Part shown: positions 33,276 through 44,219 of the stretch, piece after piece
How the letters are laid out: the number at the start of each line of letters is the position of its first letter
How positions within the stretch are numbered: the stretch's first letter is position 1
Source of the DNA: Cyrtodaria siliqua
Lineage: Eukaryota > Mollusca > Bivalvia > Adapedonta > Hiatellidae
Assembly: GCA_037043455.1 (NCBI GenBank)
Contig: JAWPHD010001224.1
Location: 279,501 to 343,500, forward strand
Length of the DNA stretch: 64,000 nucleotides
Direction of reading: 5' to 3'
Made by a program: the position numbers and the translations under genes
The notes under the pieces: generated by a model
Told to the model about the DNA's origin: nothing
Seen by the model: only the letters and a program-made list of their open reading frames with translations
Databases searched by the model: none

Positions 33276-36105
33276 AAAAAGGAAAGATATAAAAATCGGA
33301 CAGGGAAAGTAGCATTCAATGACGACAGTCAACCACAAAACACAAAAAAACAAACACGCAAACAGACAAACGAGAAGGCAAAAGTAATAAAACATGCAAA
33401 CGACATCACAAACACAAAAGAGTTGACAATAGGGCTTCCGCCTTGGAACGGTCAGTGGCCAAAAAGGCCACTGAGGGTTTAAACCAGGTTCTAGGATGCA
33501 CCAAACCTCACACTTACCCTATTATCATCCCAATTAAACGGGACAGTGTAAATAAAGAAATCACCGCCATGAAATATTCTCTAACCAACAAGGCAGCTTT
33601 AAAAAGCAATATAAGTAAAACACGTAGATGTTCATGTATATATAAATACAAAAAAAAAAGGCCTAGAAAGCCACAATGAAGGTACTCGATGACTTGCTTT
33701 TATATTTGGACAGAAGATCAGGGTTATGGTATTAACAATTTGCAAAGGTTTTACGAAGTTTATGGTAACGGTTACCCTGATGGAGTAGCTTTTTAGTTAT
33801 ACAAAGATTACGAATATTAAAGTCCTCAACTCGAGTACAAGCTCTTGAAAAACGAATAAGTTGAGACATATAGACCGAATATGAAGTTGCTCGGGGAACA
33901 TCCTCATCTAAGTGGGGATAATTAACAATATTAAAATCATTTCTCTTGTCATAGATTTTGCTAATAAGTTCACCATTTTCAATAGAGAGATTTAAATCAA
34001 GAAAAGAAGCGTTATTATCAGAAATATTAGCTTTCTTAAGCTGAAGTTCTTTAGGATAATATTATTGAACATAAGTGGGAAAAATGAGTTATCAATGTTC
34101 AATATGTCATCCAGATACCGAGAGGTGTCATTAAAGGCTTCAATAACATCTGCCTGGGTATCTGGTGAAAGACCCAACATGAAATCTCTTTCATAGCAAT
34201 GTAAAAACAAATCTGCGACAAGTGGTGCACAGTTCGTACCCATGGGGATACCAACAATTTGTCTATAAACGGTGGTTCCATACCTGACGAAAATATTATA
34301 CTGCAGTTAGTAAAAAACGCTTTAATATTATTACAGGCCAAAAATGTAGTATTTTCCCCAGCGAATGTTTTTTGAATGAGCGCAATAAGCTTGTCTTTAA
34401 TAAGGTGATGTGGTAAGGTAGTATATAGTGTAGAGAAGTCATAAGTGCTTATTGATGAAACTTGACGTTTATTGAAAAAGACATCTCCTGAATTTTTTAT
34501 AGACCAAAATAAATTAATCCCACAGTTTTCATAAGTTTTATCACAATATAAATTAAAGGCTTCTTTAAAGGCAGTAAGACAAGAAGTTAAACGTTTGTAG
34601 ATGCTTGTTGTGGTGCAGGCACTAACATTCGAAATAAAGCGGGCATTTTAGGAATCCAGTATATAGTAGGCAGTTTATTTTGCTTATCGTCTACACCAGC
34701 CTTGGAAGTAGTGCACCTTGCGATATGTGCGGAAACAACATCATCCTAAGTAGAATTTACTGGATTATACGAATTGGTGCTGCCGAGTTCCAGAGATAAA
34801 ACAATGACGTCAAACAATAATTATATTATTAGCTGCTTTATCTGCAGGAACTAAAACAAATTTATTATGAAATTCCTGAATTCCCGATTTTAAATTACGA
34901 AAGGAAAACCTAGGTCTCGGAGGAAGTAAAGAGGGATTAGCATTGTAAAAGTTAATACTTATATCTATAATTTTAAGAATTGACTTTTTCCAAGTAGAAA
35001 GCGAGTTTGGGTCCATATGTTCTCTACGACACCATCTTATACTAAAATCTTCAATGGAGTGGGTGATCTGGGCACGACAGGCATTAAAATCAATAGTTGA
35101 AGGTAATCTATATTTAGGACCTTTCGAAAACAAATGCCGAATACGTTTATCAACAATATCAAAATTACCAGTGATGACATGACCTGCTGGAGCATAGCAA
35201 AATGTTGATGTGTTGCATTCACATTCCTTAGGAGTGTTATGTACTATATCAAGTTCAGAAACTATTTTGTTGTAATTGAAAATAATATTTCTAATAGGCT
35301 TTTTATACTTATAACAAATTACAGGACTTTCGGAATTTTTGAAATATTTTGGGATAGAATCAACTACATGAGTTACTCGAAAAATACTAGGCATGTTAAT
35401 GAAATCAATATTTTTATTAATATATAGTAGTTTTAGAAAATGCCTTGTCAATATGGAGTCGGAGAATATGTTGTGTGTAGCTTTGAACTATGGAAGCAGT
35501 ATTATACAAGGGATCTGTACGAATGAAAATCTTGTCTGCTTCCTCGTCGATCAAGTGGACAAAGAGGTAAGCCGTGAAAGCATAGAGTGCTTTCCAGACT
35601 GTTTAAAAATAGTATGTAAATCAGCGACAGAAATAGTAACATGTGATTTACGTTTGATGTTACCATTAGGCCTAAGACCATGAGACCGATTTACGCTTTC
35701 GAATAGAAAATATAGAAAAAATGTCAATATTAGGATCTTTTGACTTGTTGAAAAATATTGTCATTAAGGCCGAGTGGATATGTTGTCTGTAAGTTTTTTA
35801 TCCACTTAAGTTCTGCAATTTTAAAGCTTTTAGTAGCATCAGTATCAAACAATACATGATATATATTCAACCGGTTGAACAGTTACGTTACCAAAATTAT
35901 GACCTGACTGACGAAAGTGTTGGTACAAGTAATTTTTTAACTTTTTAGGATTACTTGCAGTATTTTTATTCACGAAATCGAACTTTTAAGGATCGACCTG
36001 TTTGTCCAACGTATATCGCATCGTGGTGCATTTCAAGTCAGAACATAAATGACGTGAGCTGTACGTCAATCAACATTTAAAGCTAGACATACAGTAAACT
36101 ATCTA
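33276..36105 (-). pseudogene. Penelope-like element (Naiad-type domain order), minus-strand copy, broken
   Basis: Read 5' to 3' on the minus strand. A GIY-YIG endonuclease remnant at about 36060-35650 contains 'YVGQTGRSLK' and ends with 'NPDID' and 'RKRKS'. A linker with a C-E-C motif lies near 35230. The reverse transcriptase begins with 'VPADKAANN' (about 34850) and continues with 'MGTNCAPLVADLF' (about 34240), 'YLDDILNID' and further blocks to about 33750. The 3' UTR ends near 33276. N-terminal GIY-YIG plus a CxC linker is the permuted order described for Naiad elements of invertebrates. Multiple frameshifts are present. The longest intact frame is 34810-35451. Confidence 0.85.
34810..35451 (-). 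CDS. Penelope-like element, linker and N-terminal RT segment (longest intact frame)
   Basis: A 213-residue open frame, part of the element above. It covers the linker with C-E-C followed by 'FCYAPAGHVITGN', the 'SKGPKYRLP' block, 'WCRREHMD' and the 'VPADKAANN' motif, which is equivalent to the DKG motif of Penelope-type RTs. It is a fragment and not a gene on its own. Confidence 0.7.
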   Translation of the reverse strand: MTRHFLKLLYINKNIDFINMPSIFRVTHVVDSIPKYFKNSESPVICYKYKKPIRNIIFNYNKIVSELDIVHNTPKECECNTSTFCYAPAGHVITGNFDIVDKRIRHLFSKGPKYRLPSTIDFNACRAQITHSIEDFSIRWCRREHMDPNSLSTWKKSILKIIDISINFYNANPSLLPPRPRFSFRNLKSGIQEFHNKFVLVPADKAANNIIIV

Positions 36106-36109
36106 CCAT

Positions 36110-36385
36110 TAACAGCCACTTTATTAGTTCGAGATAGGCTCGTTTTTGAAACAACTTTTTTTTACGAATGGGATACTTCTATATGGTCTAATTTGCGAGT
36201 TTACTTGTAAACCTTTGCCTTGCAAAGCTTTAGCGGGCAGTCCCTTGCCCGATAAACCATTTCCCGATCAACCCTCAATCCTTTCCCCTTTCTGCCTTCT
36301 TTCAAACCTTTTCCCGTCAAGACACTAATAAGAGATCCAAATAAAGGAATTCCCAACGACGCAAGTAAACCAAGAAATCACCCGT
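36110..36385 (-). pseudogene. Decayed Polinton reading between minor-capsid-like ORF and split protease
   Basis: The minus strand keeps a glycine/leucine-rich hydrophobic reading ('GLLASLGIPLFGSL'), a basic stretch, and then 'LELIKWL'-like sequence. The last part probably is the N-terminus of the protease. Stops and frameshifts prevent a confident gene model. Confidence 0.45.
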
Positions 36386-36891
36386 CTTGTTGTTGATGCG
36401 TTGTTAGTTTGAAACGGCAGCAGCCTTTTGAATGTTTAATCTTTTTTATTTGTGACGGTGTTAGCACACTTGATTCAAGTAGTGATTGTTTTAAATCACT
36501 AGGGATAGCTACCATCCCATTTCCGAATTGTTTGCCAATTCCAGTACTTGCCAGGCCAATAAGTGCCCCTGTTGCTAGTGGTGCTAATACTTTCGGAGCT
36601 AATCTAGCAACTGTTGGTAATATTGTTTTAGTCAACACAAATACTAATGCTCCCAAAAAGCCTCCATTTTCAGACTGAGATCTCATTTGTGATTTTATAT
36701 TTATGGCTAAGCCATGTCCTTGGATTTAGCTTAATAATATTCTTAATCTGAGTAGATGTCAACAACAAAGGAAAATCCCCACTAAGTTGATTATTCTTTA
36801 GCCTGAGTGTTACTGCCCTTTTGTTTTCATATGCTTTTGCTAAACCTCTCTTTTGCCCCTCTGTCAAATCTATCGAATAATTTACAGTCAT
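36378..36891 (-). pseudogene. Polinton minor capsid-like protein, probably one gene broken by a frameshift
   Basis: Two overlapping ATG frames, 36891-36670 (73 aa) and 36686-36378 (102 aa), run in the same direction. The first has 'LTEGQKRGLAKAYENKRAV' and 'TLRLKNNQLSG'. The second opens with a serine/glycine motif and a hydrophobic alanine/leucine-rich helix ('LAPKVLAPLATGALIG'). Together they match the layout of a small virion protein I associate with Polinton/adintovirus-like clusters, similar in style to membrane-active adenoviral core proteins. Its exact role is inferred. Confidence 0.55.
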
Positions 36892-37002
36892 ATATATTAT
36901 AAGTTAGATTAAACTGCAGCCGATAGGCTTTAGCTTAGACTACAACCAATTCATATCCAATAGTATCAATAACGACATAAGACCAGGGCATACACTTTAT
37001 AT

Positions 37003-38165
37003 CTATATTATGTTATATCTAGGAAGGGCATTTAATTTACATCTTAAGTTTAGTTGTTTTGGATCAACACTGACTTCATCGCCCTTGTAACTTAAATGGA
37101 AATATATCATTCCAAAATCATTTTTAAAATTAAGCGCATTTAGTAAAGTACCTGTGTTTTTATCATTTTGTTTGTAAGAATACCTAATAACATCTCTAAC
37201 TATTCGTACAATATTATCATAACTGTATTCAGTTTCTGGATAATATACACCTTTTTCAACTTCCAATCTAGCTGATTGCAAATAGCAATTAGCATCAAGG
37301 ACATTCATTTTAAAAGTATCTAAAAGATGAGGATTTCGCTCTTGATTATAACTCTTGTTATACACAAAACACATGTTTTGGATTTTTAACACCAGCCGTT
37401 ATTCTAAATACGGATTCGGTTGCTTGAGTACTTCAGCTTTCTTGTATCATTTCATCTTGTTTGTTGATGGCATGTGTTTTAACATAACATAAGCTAAACC
37501 ATCCTGAGTAAAATATCATTTTAGGTATCCACAAAACTAATTTATTAATAATTACTCTACCATTGAGCATGAGCTTTGAAAATTAGCACATCATCAGCTG
37601 TCAGTTGCAAGCCAATTTGAATTTGACTTGGAGGTGGCATGTTTGTTTCTAAATCTTCAAAGGAGGAATATTTGTTTAGTGGAATTATAGAGTTAACTAT
37701 TTGATTAGTTATGATGCAAAATGGCGGGCTGCAAATCCTAAATTAAAAGTAGGTTGATCCCTTCGAGATTTTGCTGCAGCTGTGTAGTCTAAATAAAAGT
37801 ATTAATTTGTTCCCGTTGTTTTTGCATACTCGTCAGACATTTCAAGTAAACTTTTAACGTTTACAAATCTAGGAAGATCATTTCCATCATATTTTTTTTC
37901 GTTTTACTTTACTTGCATTTGATCAATTAATGAAGCTGCATCGTTAATTAAAGCAATTTCATCCCCGGCTGCGAAAGCAGCGTTATCAGCAAGCTTGTTT
38001 ACTTGAAAACTGAATTCAAAATACGCATTATACCAATCAAAGTAAGAACTTCTGTCTTTTAATGTAAATTGGTAGCCACTTTTCATTTGTCTTGTAGCAT
38101 TTCCTGGTCTTGTTATGGGAGTATCTAATTGAATAGGTACATGTTCATATCTAGTATTATATTTA
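37003..38165 (-). pseudogene. Polinton/adintovirus-like major capsid-type protein, fragmented
   Basis: The minus-strand reading begins near 38165 ('RPGNATRQM'), with an intact piece at 38086-37904 ('DRSSYFDWYNAYFEF'). It continues with stops through 'VKSLLEMSDEYAKT' and 'MPPPSQIQIGLQLTADD' (about 37600). It ends with an intact 129-aa frame at 37392-37003 ('GVYYPETEY', 'KNDFGMIYFHLSY', 'DPKQLNLR'). I recognise this order from capsid-like proteins encoded by animal Polinton-like elements. Calling it the hexon-type major capsid is likely but not proven. It is broken at several points. Confidence 0.6.
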
Positions 38166-38215
38166 TCACTTTAAAACATATATGTATAGTATTAATTAGA
38201 TTATTTTTCAATTAA

Positions 38216-38611
38216 TTAATCGTTTAATTCTTGTATTGTGATTTTTATTTCCCATTCCAGATAGTAATCTATTAATTTTGCATTTACATCTTCTTCAATA
38301 TTAATAACACCCACGTCTTTTGCAGCATCTTTTGTAAGTTCTTTTAGAATTATCTCACCTTTTGGTTTAGGTTTAATAACCGAAACTAATTTTTCAGCAG
38401 CCATTTTTCCTACTTCATCTCCAAGTTTTTTAGAACCTATGGTTTGTTTTCCAGCAGTTTCTAATACTTTCTTGACTGTGGTTTTTACAGACTCACTAAA
38501 TATTTTTGATCCAACCGTTGAAAATATATCAAATATGCCAGCCCCCGTTAATTTATCTACTTGAGTATAGGTTCCCATACTACTGTCATCAACTTTTTTT
38601 AATCGTGTCAT
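38216..38611 (-). CDS. Conserved-looking small protein upstream of the capsid gene, intact, function unknown
   Basis: 131 residues from the ATG at 38611 to a stop at 38216. The middle is lysine/alanine-rich with a predicted helix ('TVKKVLETAGKQTIGSKK'), preceded by 'GAGIFDIFSTVG'. The C-terminus is acidic. It lies between the divergent DNA polymerase fragment and the capsid gene, so it is most likely a virion component. It is notable for being uninterrupted among broken neighbours. I do not recognise a catalytic motif. Confidence 0.55.
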   Translation of the reverse strand: MTRLKKVDDSSMGTYTQVDKLTGAGIFDIFSTVGSKIFSESVKTTVKKVLETAGKQTIGSKKLGDEVGKMAAEKLVSVIKPKPKGEIILKELTKDAAKDVGVINIEEDVNAKLIDYYLEWEIKITIQELND

Positions 38612-38722
38612 ATATAATTTATGTTGGATAAAACATAAGCAACTAATGCAGTTATGGGCAGAATTGGGAGCTGGCTTTCTGGGTAAACGAATCAGTAGAT
38701 ATGCATTATGTAAACAGGGTGA

Positions 38723-39559
38723 GTAAAGTATAAGCCTTTGAGAGGTAGCTCTTATTTAGAGTTGCCAAAGGAACTTTCTTATCCTAAAAGAGGTATAATA
38801 AATATAAAAAATGAAAAAGATAATGAATGCTTCAGATGGTGCAAATGTCCTGCTGCAATACATCCAGAAAGAATAACAAAGTACAAGAAGCTTATTGGTG
38901 ATCTTGATTACAAGGGAATTACTTTTCCTGAAGCCATAAAGCGAATTCCAAAAATAGAAAAACAAAATAATATATTTGGATATGGGGATAATCGAGTGTA
39001 CCCTTTCTTTTTATCAAAAAAATATTGAAGGAACACAAACCTGGTTGTCTTCCTCTAAATGGCAAACAGGCAATACACATGCCGAATGAAAGTGAAAAGG
39101 TTTACTTTAAAACTGTGATAGGCAATTAATGGTTCCGTTTGTTATATATGCTGACTTTGAAGCAATAACAGAAAAACATTCTTCAACTTCAAATAATCCA
39201 GAAAACTCGTATACGGATGCATATCAGCAGCATACTGATCGTGGATATGGGTACAAGGTTGTTTGTTGCTATGATGATAAATATTCCAAACCAGTTGTGA
39301 CATATAGTGGACCAAACGCTGTTTACATGCTTTTAGAAAAATTGATAGAAGAAGGAAAATATTGTAAAAAGACTATGAATACATATTTTAAAAAATATTT
39401 GACGCTGACAGTAGAAGAAGAAAAAAAATAGAGCAGCTGAAAAATGTCATATTTGTGATAAACGTTACATGACATGTGATAGAGCAGTTAGAGATCATTG
39501 TCATATAACTGGAAAGCTTAGAGGAAGTGCTCGTGATACATATAATCTTATGTTTTAGG
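38723..39559 (+). pseudogene. Protein-primed type DNA polymerase B (Polinton), N-terminal fragment
   Basis: Plus strand, divergent from the capsid genes. Blocks are 'RGSSYLELPK', 'FGYGDNRVYPF', 'PLNGKQAI', 'VPFVIYADFEA' (Exo I motif with D-x-E), 'GYGYKVVCCYDD' and a zinc-binding 'CHICDK...RDHCHITGK' segment, ending at 39559. Two frame breaks lie near 39028 and 39430. The zinc-finger-like region expected between the first blocks is deleted, and the whole polymerase palm domain is missing. It is a dead relic. Confidence 0.85.
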
Positions 39560-41290
39560 CTTTGACCCTAGTATTCAGATGCTTTGCGTTGTCCTGGTTA
39601 CGTTTAACAACAAGTATCTGGAACTGAAGGTCAAGGTCGTTGGAACATTGCTACACGTGATCGTGCGTAACAACTGTTAAATACCAAGGACAGTATTCAA
39701 GTTCTGATGTTTTAGAGAGATAACCAATAGTTGATGCCACCCGTCGGTCAGCCCTCCCCAACGACGTTAACTGTTGATAAACGCACTGGGTGTAAACCCG
39801 GTATCGCGCAAATTGATTCTCGACGAAAACCAGTCACGGTTGCTCATCGACAGTGGTATCGGTTTCGCCACGAATAGTCACTGATTCTTACAAACATGGA
39901 TTTTTTATGAAAATGGTAAGCATTTTTCTTTTTAGAGAGTTTTTCACGCGAAATACATCCTTATCAGTAGGAACGCCACGGACCTATAACATATCAGTTC
40001 TGTTCGCATTTTAACTCCGCGAACATGGACTATTTCTTTGTATTTTACGGACTATTTTACGAATTTTCAATTAAAACAGACGCCATTTTTTTACACCCGA
40101 AATTGGGCGCGCTGCGTCGGCGAGCACTACGGGAACCTATGGAGTCTAACAACACGCGTACAGTGTTTCATACCGTAGATAATGTAAACACTAATACCTT
40201 ACCGGACGAAATAACGTCCCATTATGTGTCAACACGATGCAGTGTTGGTGACTGACAGGTCACCGTGACATAACTTGACACGTGAAATTGACATGTTGGT
40301 CAAATTGGATTTGGGATTACTGTCTGCTGCTAGAGGTCCATGATCAAGGTATTTGTTTTGTCATTAAAATGTGTTTGTTAATAAACAGTACACACCACTT
40401 TTAGATCGTACATATTTAGACATTAGCCCAATATAGTGCCTAAAAAAGTGGCGTATACTGTTTAATAGAAAGTTCATATTTTTCGTGTACTCCGATCTTT
40501 CCAGTAACTGGATGTACAGTAAACTGTAGAACGTTTCGTGGAATAAAACATTTACTAGTAGAAATGCTATCAATGTCCCCAGCACCCCGCTCCCACCCAA
40601 GTACGGTAGATTGGGGTGTGGGGGTAGATGGAACTTGCATACCGAAAACAAGGAGGGGAAAGGAAACTAGAACCCCCCCCCCCACCCCACCCCCACCCCT
40701 CAGATGCATGAATGTAAATTGTTAGCGTTGTCTCTATATCGTTATGTTATTCCCATTTTCTCGCACATTCGTGAATACATAACCCGATACAACTACCATT
40801 GAAACAATGTAAACTGCCATAGACATTTGACTGAAATCGGTCAGATTCATATTTATGTACAGTAAAGTTTTGAGGCAAGGAAGTGATTTTGAATTGACAT
40901 TTATTTACATTTATTACATACTTTCTGTTGCGAAATAAACAACGCAGTTTCGAGAAAGTACACTTCACTTAAAAGCCTTTAAGGAGGTGGAGCTACTACG
41001 CTTGCCTCCAATGTGTCTCAAAAGAAATGACTATTCCATGGGCTGGAAATATGCTGTGAAAGTGGAACAATGATTTTAAAGGATCTCCAGTTAGGCTACA
41101 TTATATTTTACATGTATAATGAATGATGAGAGATGTTTTTATTACATTAACCGTGTTATTGAGCACAAGTAGTATCCATGCTTTATTTAATTTAGTTCTT
41201 CTTTTATCTTTTCTTTTTTAAATATGTTACATTATGTATAACAAAGGATAAACTATGTCTGTTTGATCATTGACATTGGATTGATGTTGT
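39560..41290. other. No gene recognised; C/G-rich tracts at 40570-40700
   Basis: The sequence changes character right after the polymerase fragment. A 76-aa ATG frame at 40025-40255 has no recognised domain. A CCCCCCCCCCACCCC tract lies at 40672-40698. Nothing further could be supported. Confidence 0.4.
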
Positions 41291-41296
41291 TTTCAG

Positions 41297-41399
41297 AAAG
41301 GCCTCAAATGTGAATCGTGACCTTGAGCAGCTCTAAGTGAATTGATACTGACGACTTCAGAATATCAAGCCGTATTAAATGCCATTGGATCATATGGAG
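41297..41399 (+). other. Candidate internal exon (weak)
   Basis: 'TTGTTTTCAG' ends at 41296, and 'GAG|GTGAGAG' follows 41399. All three frames contain stops across the full exon. An ATG at 41379 opens a frame that leaves the exon in phase 0, so this could be a 5' exon containing the start codon. Confidence 0.25.
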
Positions 41400-41581
41400 G
41401 TGAGAGCCTTTTAAAAAATTGTTTGCACTTGTGTAGTTCTTTAAATGGAGCTTGTGTTATGCTTGCACGGTGCTGTTCAAAGTTAGAGTAAAAAATGTTT
41501 TCAGTGATAATGCAGCGTGATTGTCATATGAGCTCGTGTAAACTACATGTACTGGATACATGCGAAAACAAGTTGTGTTAA

Positions 41582-41871
41582 AGGTACACTAGGCAGTTTT
41601 TATTTGTTTAAAACCTCTGGAGTTCGGTTAATTTTTCTGCATAGTTTGCATTTGTGCATCATAAATATTATTTATTAGAATAGTTCAGAAAAAATTGTTT
41701 TACACATTACTTACTGTTGATAATAGTGCACCTATAATATATTTGATAGAATAACGAAGACAAAAATAACTTTTAATGCAAGCAGGTTTAAATTTAAAAT
41801 GTTACAAGGTTAACAAATGGAGATGCTAATGTTAAAGCTTGATAAATACTTCAAGATTGCCGCGTGTCCCT
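41582..41871. mobile_element. MITE, 290 bp, TTAA target duplication
   Basis: TTAA at 41578-41581 and 41872-41875 flank AGGTACACTAGGCAG and the inverse of AGGGACACGCGGCAATCTTG. The same termini recur at 62.9-63.5 kb. Confidence 0.75.
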
Positions 41872-42129
41872 TTAACATCAACTAATTACAATATGATTAT
41901 GGTCTATGTGATGGGTCCCCAATTTATTAAAGGGACACAGAGCAAATTTCTAATCTTGTGTCTGTTTTACACATTTTCACATCAGAACAGACCACACATC
42001 TACAAAAGTGTCTTCTCAACTGCCCTATTTTATCATGTTTTATTTCTAAAACTAGGGGCATCACCAGGTTTTGAGAGAGAAAATAAATAGTTGTATATTA
42101 ATGTTTTCTCCCCATGTTGATGTGCCATT

Positions 42130-42440
42130 TACTCAGTTTTGGTCAAGGGACGTTTATAGCATATCGGCTTTGAATCGAGTGAACACGGATTCAATTCTTA
42201 CTGGCGCCACTGGGTTACTTCGATGTGTACTGCTAGCCCCGTTCGTCTGATGGGAACGTAAACCGGATGGTCCTTTTATCGGAGTCTGTCTTACAAGCAC
42301 GTTAAAGAACCATAGGTATCTAATCGGTAACAAGCGTAGGGCAGGGTTCCTGGATGCCTATGTATATTTCCTCCTCTCTTTGGGGCGGCTCGAAATAACC
42401 TAAACAACGTGTTGATGAGGCGTTAAACAATAATTAAATT
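42130..42440 (+). mobile_element. tRNA-derived SINE
   Basis: A degenerate B-box-like 'GGATTCAATTC' lies near 42187. It is followed by a body with 'GGGAACGTAAACCGG', 'GCACGTTAAAGAACC' and a tail 'GGCGTTAAACAATAATTAAA'. The central and tail words are typical of mollusc SINEs. No clear target duplication was read. Confidence 0.65.
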
Positions 42441-42557
42441 GTAAACTGTCCCATTCCCCTAAACATGCCCTAGCCCCCCCTCGCAACACCTGATTCAAAT
42501 TGAATACTCTGCTCGACTTATATTAACTTTTTATTCTATGTCTTTCTTTTCTTTCAG

Positions 42558-42670
42558 TCTGCACGTCATGTGGAAGAAGACTCCATGTACACCACTGTCC
42601 AGAGTCAATGCTGAAGTTTATGTTCGCTCAATTATTTGCTTAATAAAGTATACATATGAACTAACATATT
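42558..42670 (+). other. Candidate 3'-terminal exon with stop and polyadenylation signal
   Basis: A strong polypyrimidine tract and acceptor (TCTTTCTTTTCTTTCAG) ends at 42557. From 42558 a phase-0 frame runs 18 codons to a TGA at 42612-42614. AATAAA follows at 42642-42647. The short tail contains S-M-Y-T-T-V. It could end a host gene or a non-coding RNA. Confidence 0.35.
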
Positions 42671-42699
42671 GTCTTTATAAGTATGTCTTCCACCACAAA

Positions 42700-43450
42700 G
42701 TGGTAGGTGAGACAGATTATATATGGCCTTTCCGTTCGTCCGTCACAAATCTTGTCTGCGCTACTTGTTGGATTTTGGCGAAACTTTGTACGAAGCATCA
42801 GTATGTGCATATCAAATATTGAAGGTCAAGGGCTCCGTGACCCAATAATGATTATGAAAAACCTTGTCTGCACTGTCCACTTCCCCAGAAGCAAAATTCA
42901 TGGTTTGAGTGCATTTGGTGAGAGAATGATGCCTTTTGATTTTGAGGTCATTAGGTCAAAGGTCATTGTCACCGTGACATGATAATGTAAAATATTGTAA
43001 ACTTAAGTCCACTTTCCCTAAAGCAAATCTCATGAATGATTTTGAGGTTAATAGGTCAAAGGTCAATATCACCCTGATATATTCAAACGTCATGGTTTGA
43101 CTGCCTTTGGTAAGAGTATGATCCCTATTAATATTGAGGTCAATAAATCTGAGGTCAACGCCACAGTGACTTGATCATGAAAAATCGTGTCCGCAATCAA
43201 ACTCTTTATTACTTTCTGAAGCTAATTTCATAAAACTTCATACTTCCACTGCCTTTGGTGAAATGATAATCCCTGTTTATTTTGAAGTCAGTACTTGAAA
43301 GGTCCGTTACCATGAACGGAAAAAGAAAAGTATTGCCCACACAGTTTTTCCTCTTACCTAAAGCAAATTTCATGAAACTTCATTGGTGGACAGTGGAAAG
43401 AGGATGATCGTTTGATTTTTAGGTAAAAGGTCAAGTCCACTATCCAAGGA
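42700..43450. repeat. Decayed tandem repeat, ~120-150-bp unit
   Basis: 'GAGGTCATTAGGTCAAAGGTCA' variants and 'AAGCAAATTTCATG' variants recur about five times over 42830-43420. They are preceded by a segment with 'CGTTCGTCCGTCACAAATCT'. Copies are strongly diverged. Confidence 0.7.
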
Positions 43451-44160
43451 TAAGCATTTGTTACAACACACATGTTATAATATTAATGGTATAATATATG
43501 AATATTTTCTTGCACAATGTTGAATCCGGTAAAACAAGTGGTTTTGTTCACCGATATTGTCGCCTCTGAACCAAACCACTTCTTTTTAATTTACAGGATT
43601 CAACAGTGTTTAAGACATATTCCGATCATCCATTTTTTTTTTAAATCATAAATTAAAAAATATATATATTAAAACAAACAAAACATGCTATTTGATTAAA
43701 ACAGACGTATTCAAATTTTCAAAGTAGCAATATTCGCAGAATATAGTAGATTTCAATTGCTAGGAAAAAATAATTCCATGAATATAGTATTTATCATGAT
43801 TATATATGTTCAGGGAAATGTTTAATATGTCTGTTTTCAAATACTACAGATCGTAACGCACCGCACATGTATATTCAGTATTTACTTTCAATATAGTAGT
43901 GAGTATGACTGCGTTCTGGGACCATATAAATATAAAAGAATAATATATATAAATATATATATATAACTATATATGCCCTATAAATATAAACGACCCGCAC
44001 TTTTTGGTTTCACGCGTACAGTGTTTCACAACACCACACATCTGGCAATTGCTCCATTGACACAATGTCATGTCCACATGTTTATGTTATGAAATCTTCC
44101 GAGTCTACACATAATCATGTTTGTTACTGACAGTAGCATGTCTGTTACTCGTCAGTCATT
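43451..44160. other. AT-rich, no gene recognised
   Basis: A TA-rich tract lies at 43938-43972. Nothing else was found. Confidence 0.4.
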
Positions 44161-44219
44161 TATTTACTTGGTTAAAGGGACACATGCCAATCTTGCTTTC
44201 TTTAAAACTCGAGTCGCCC

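Noticed and set aside
35960..36060. Possible selenocysteine UGA in the GIY-YIG remnant
   Set aside because: The region has frameshifts and several other stops, so an in-frame UGA cannot be distinguished from decay.
40025..40255. 76-residue ATG frame as a first exon
   Set aside because: No domain, no clear donor site at its end, and no supporting downstream exon.
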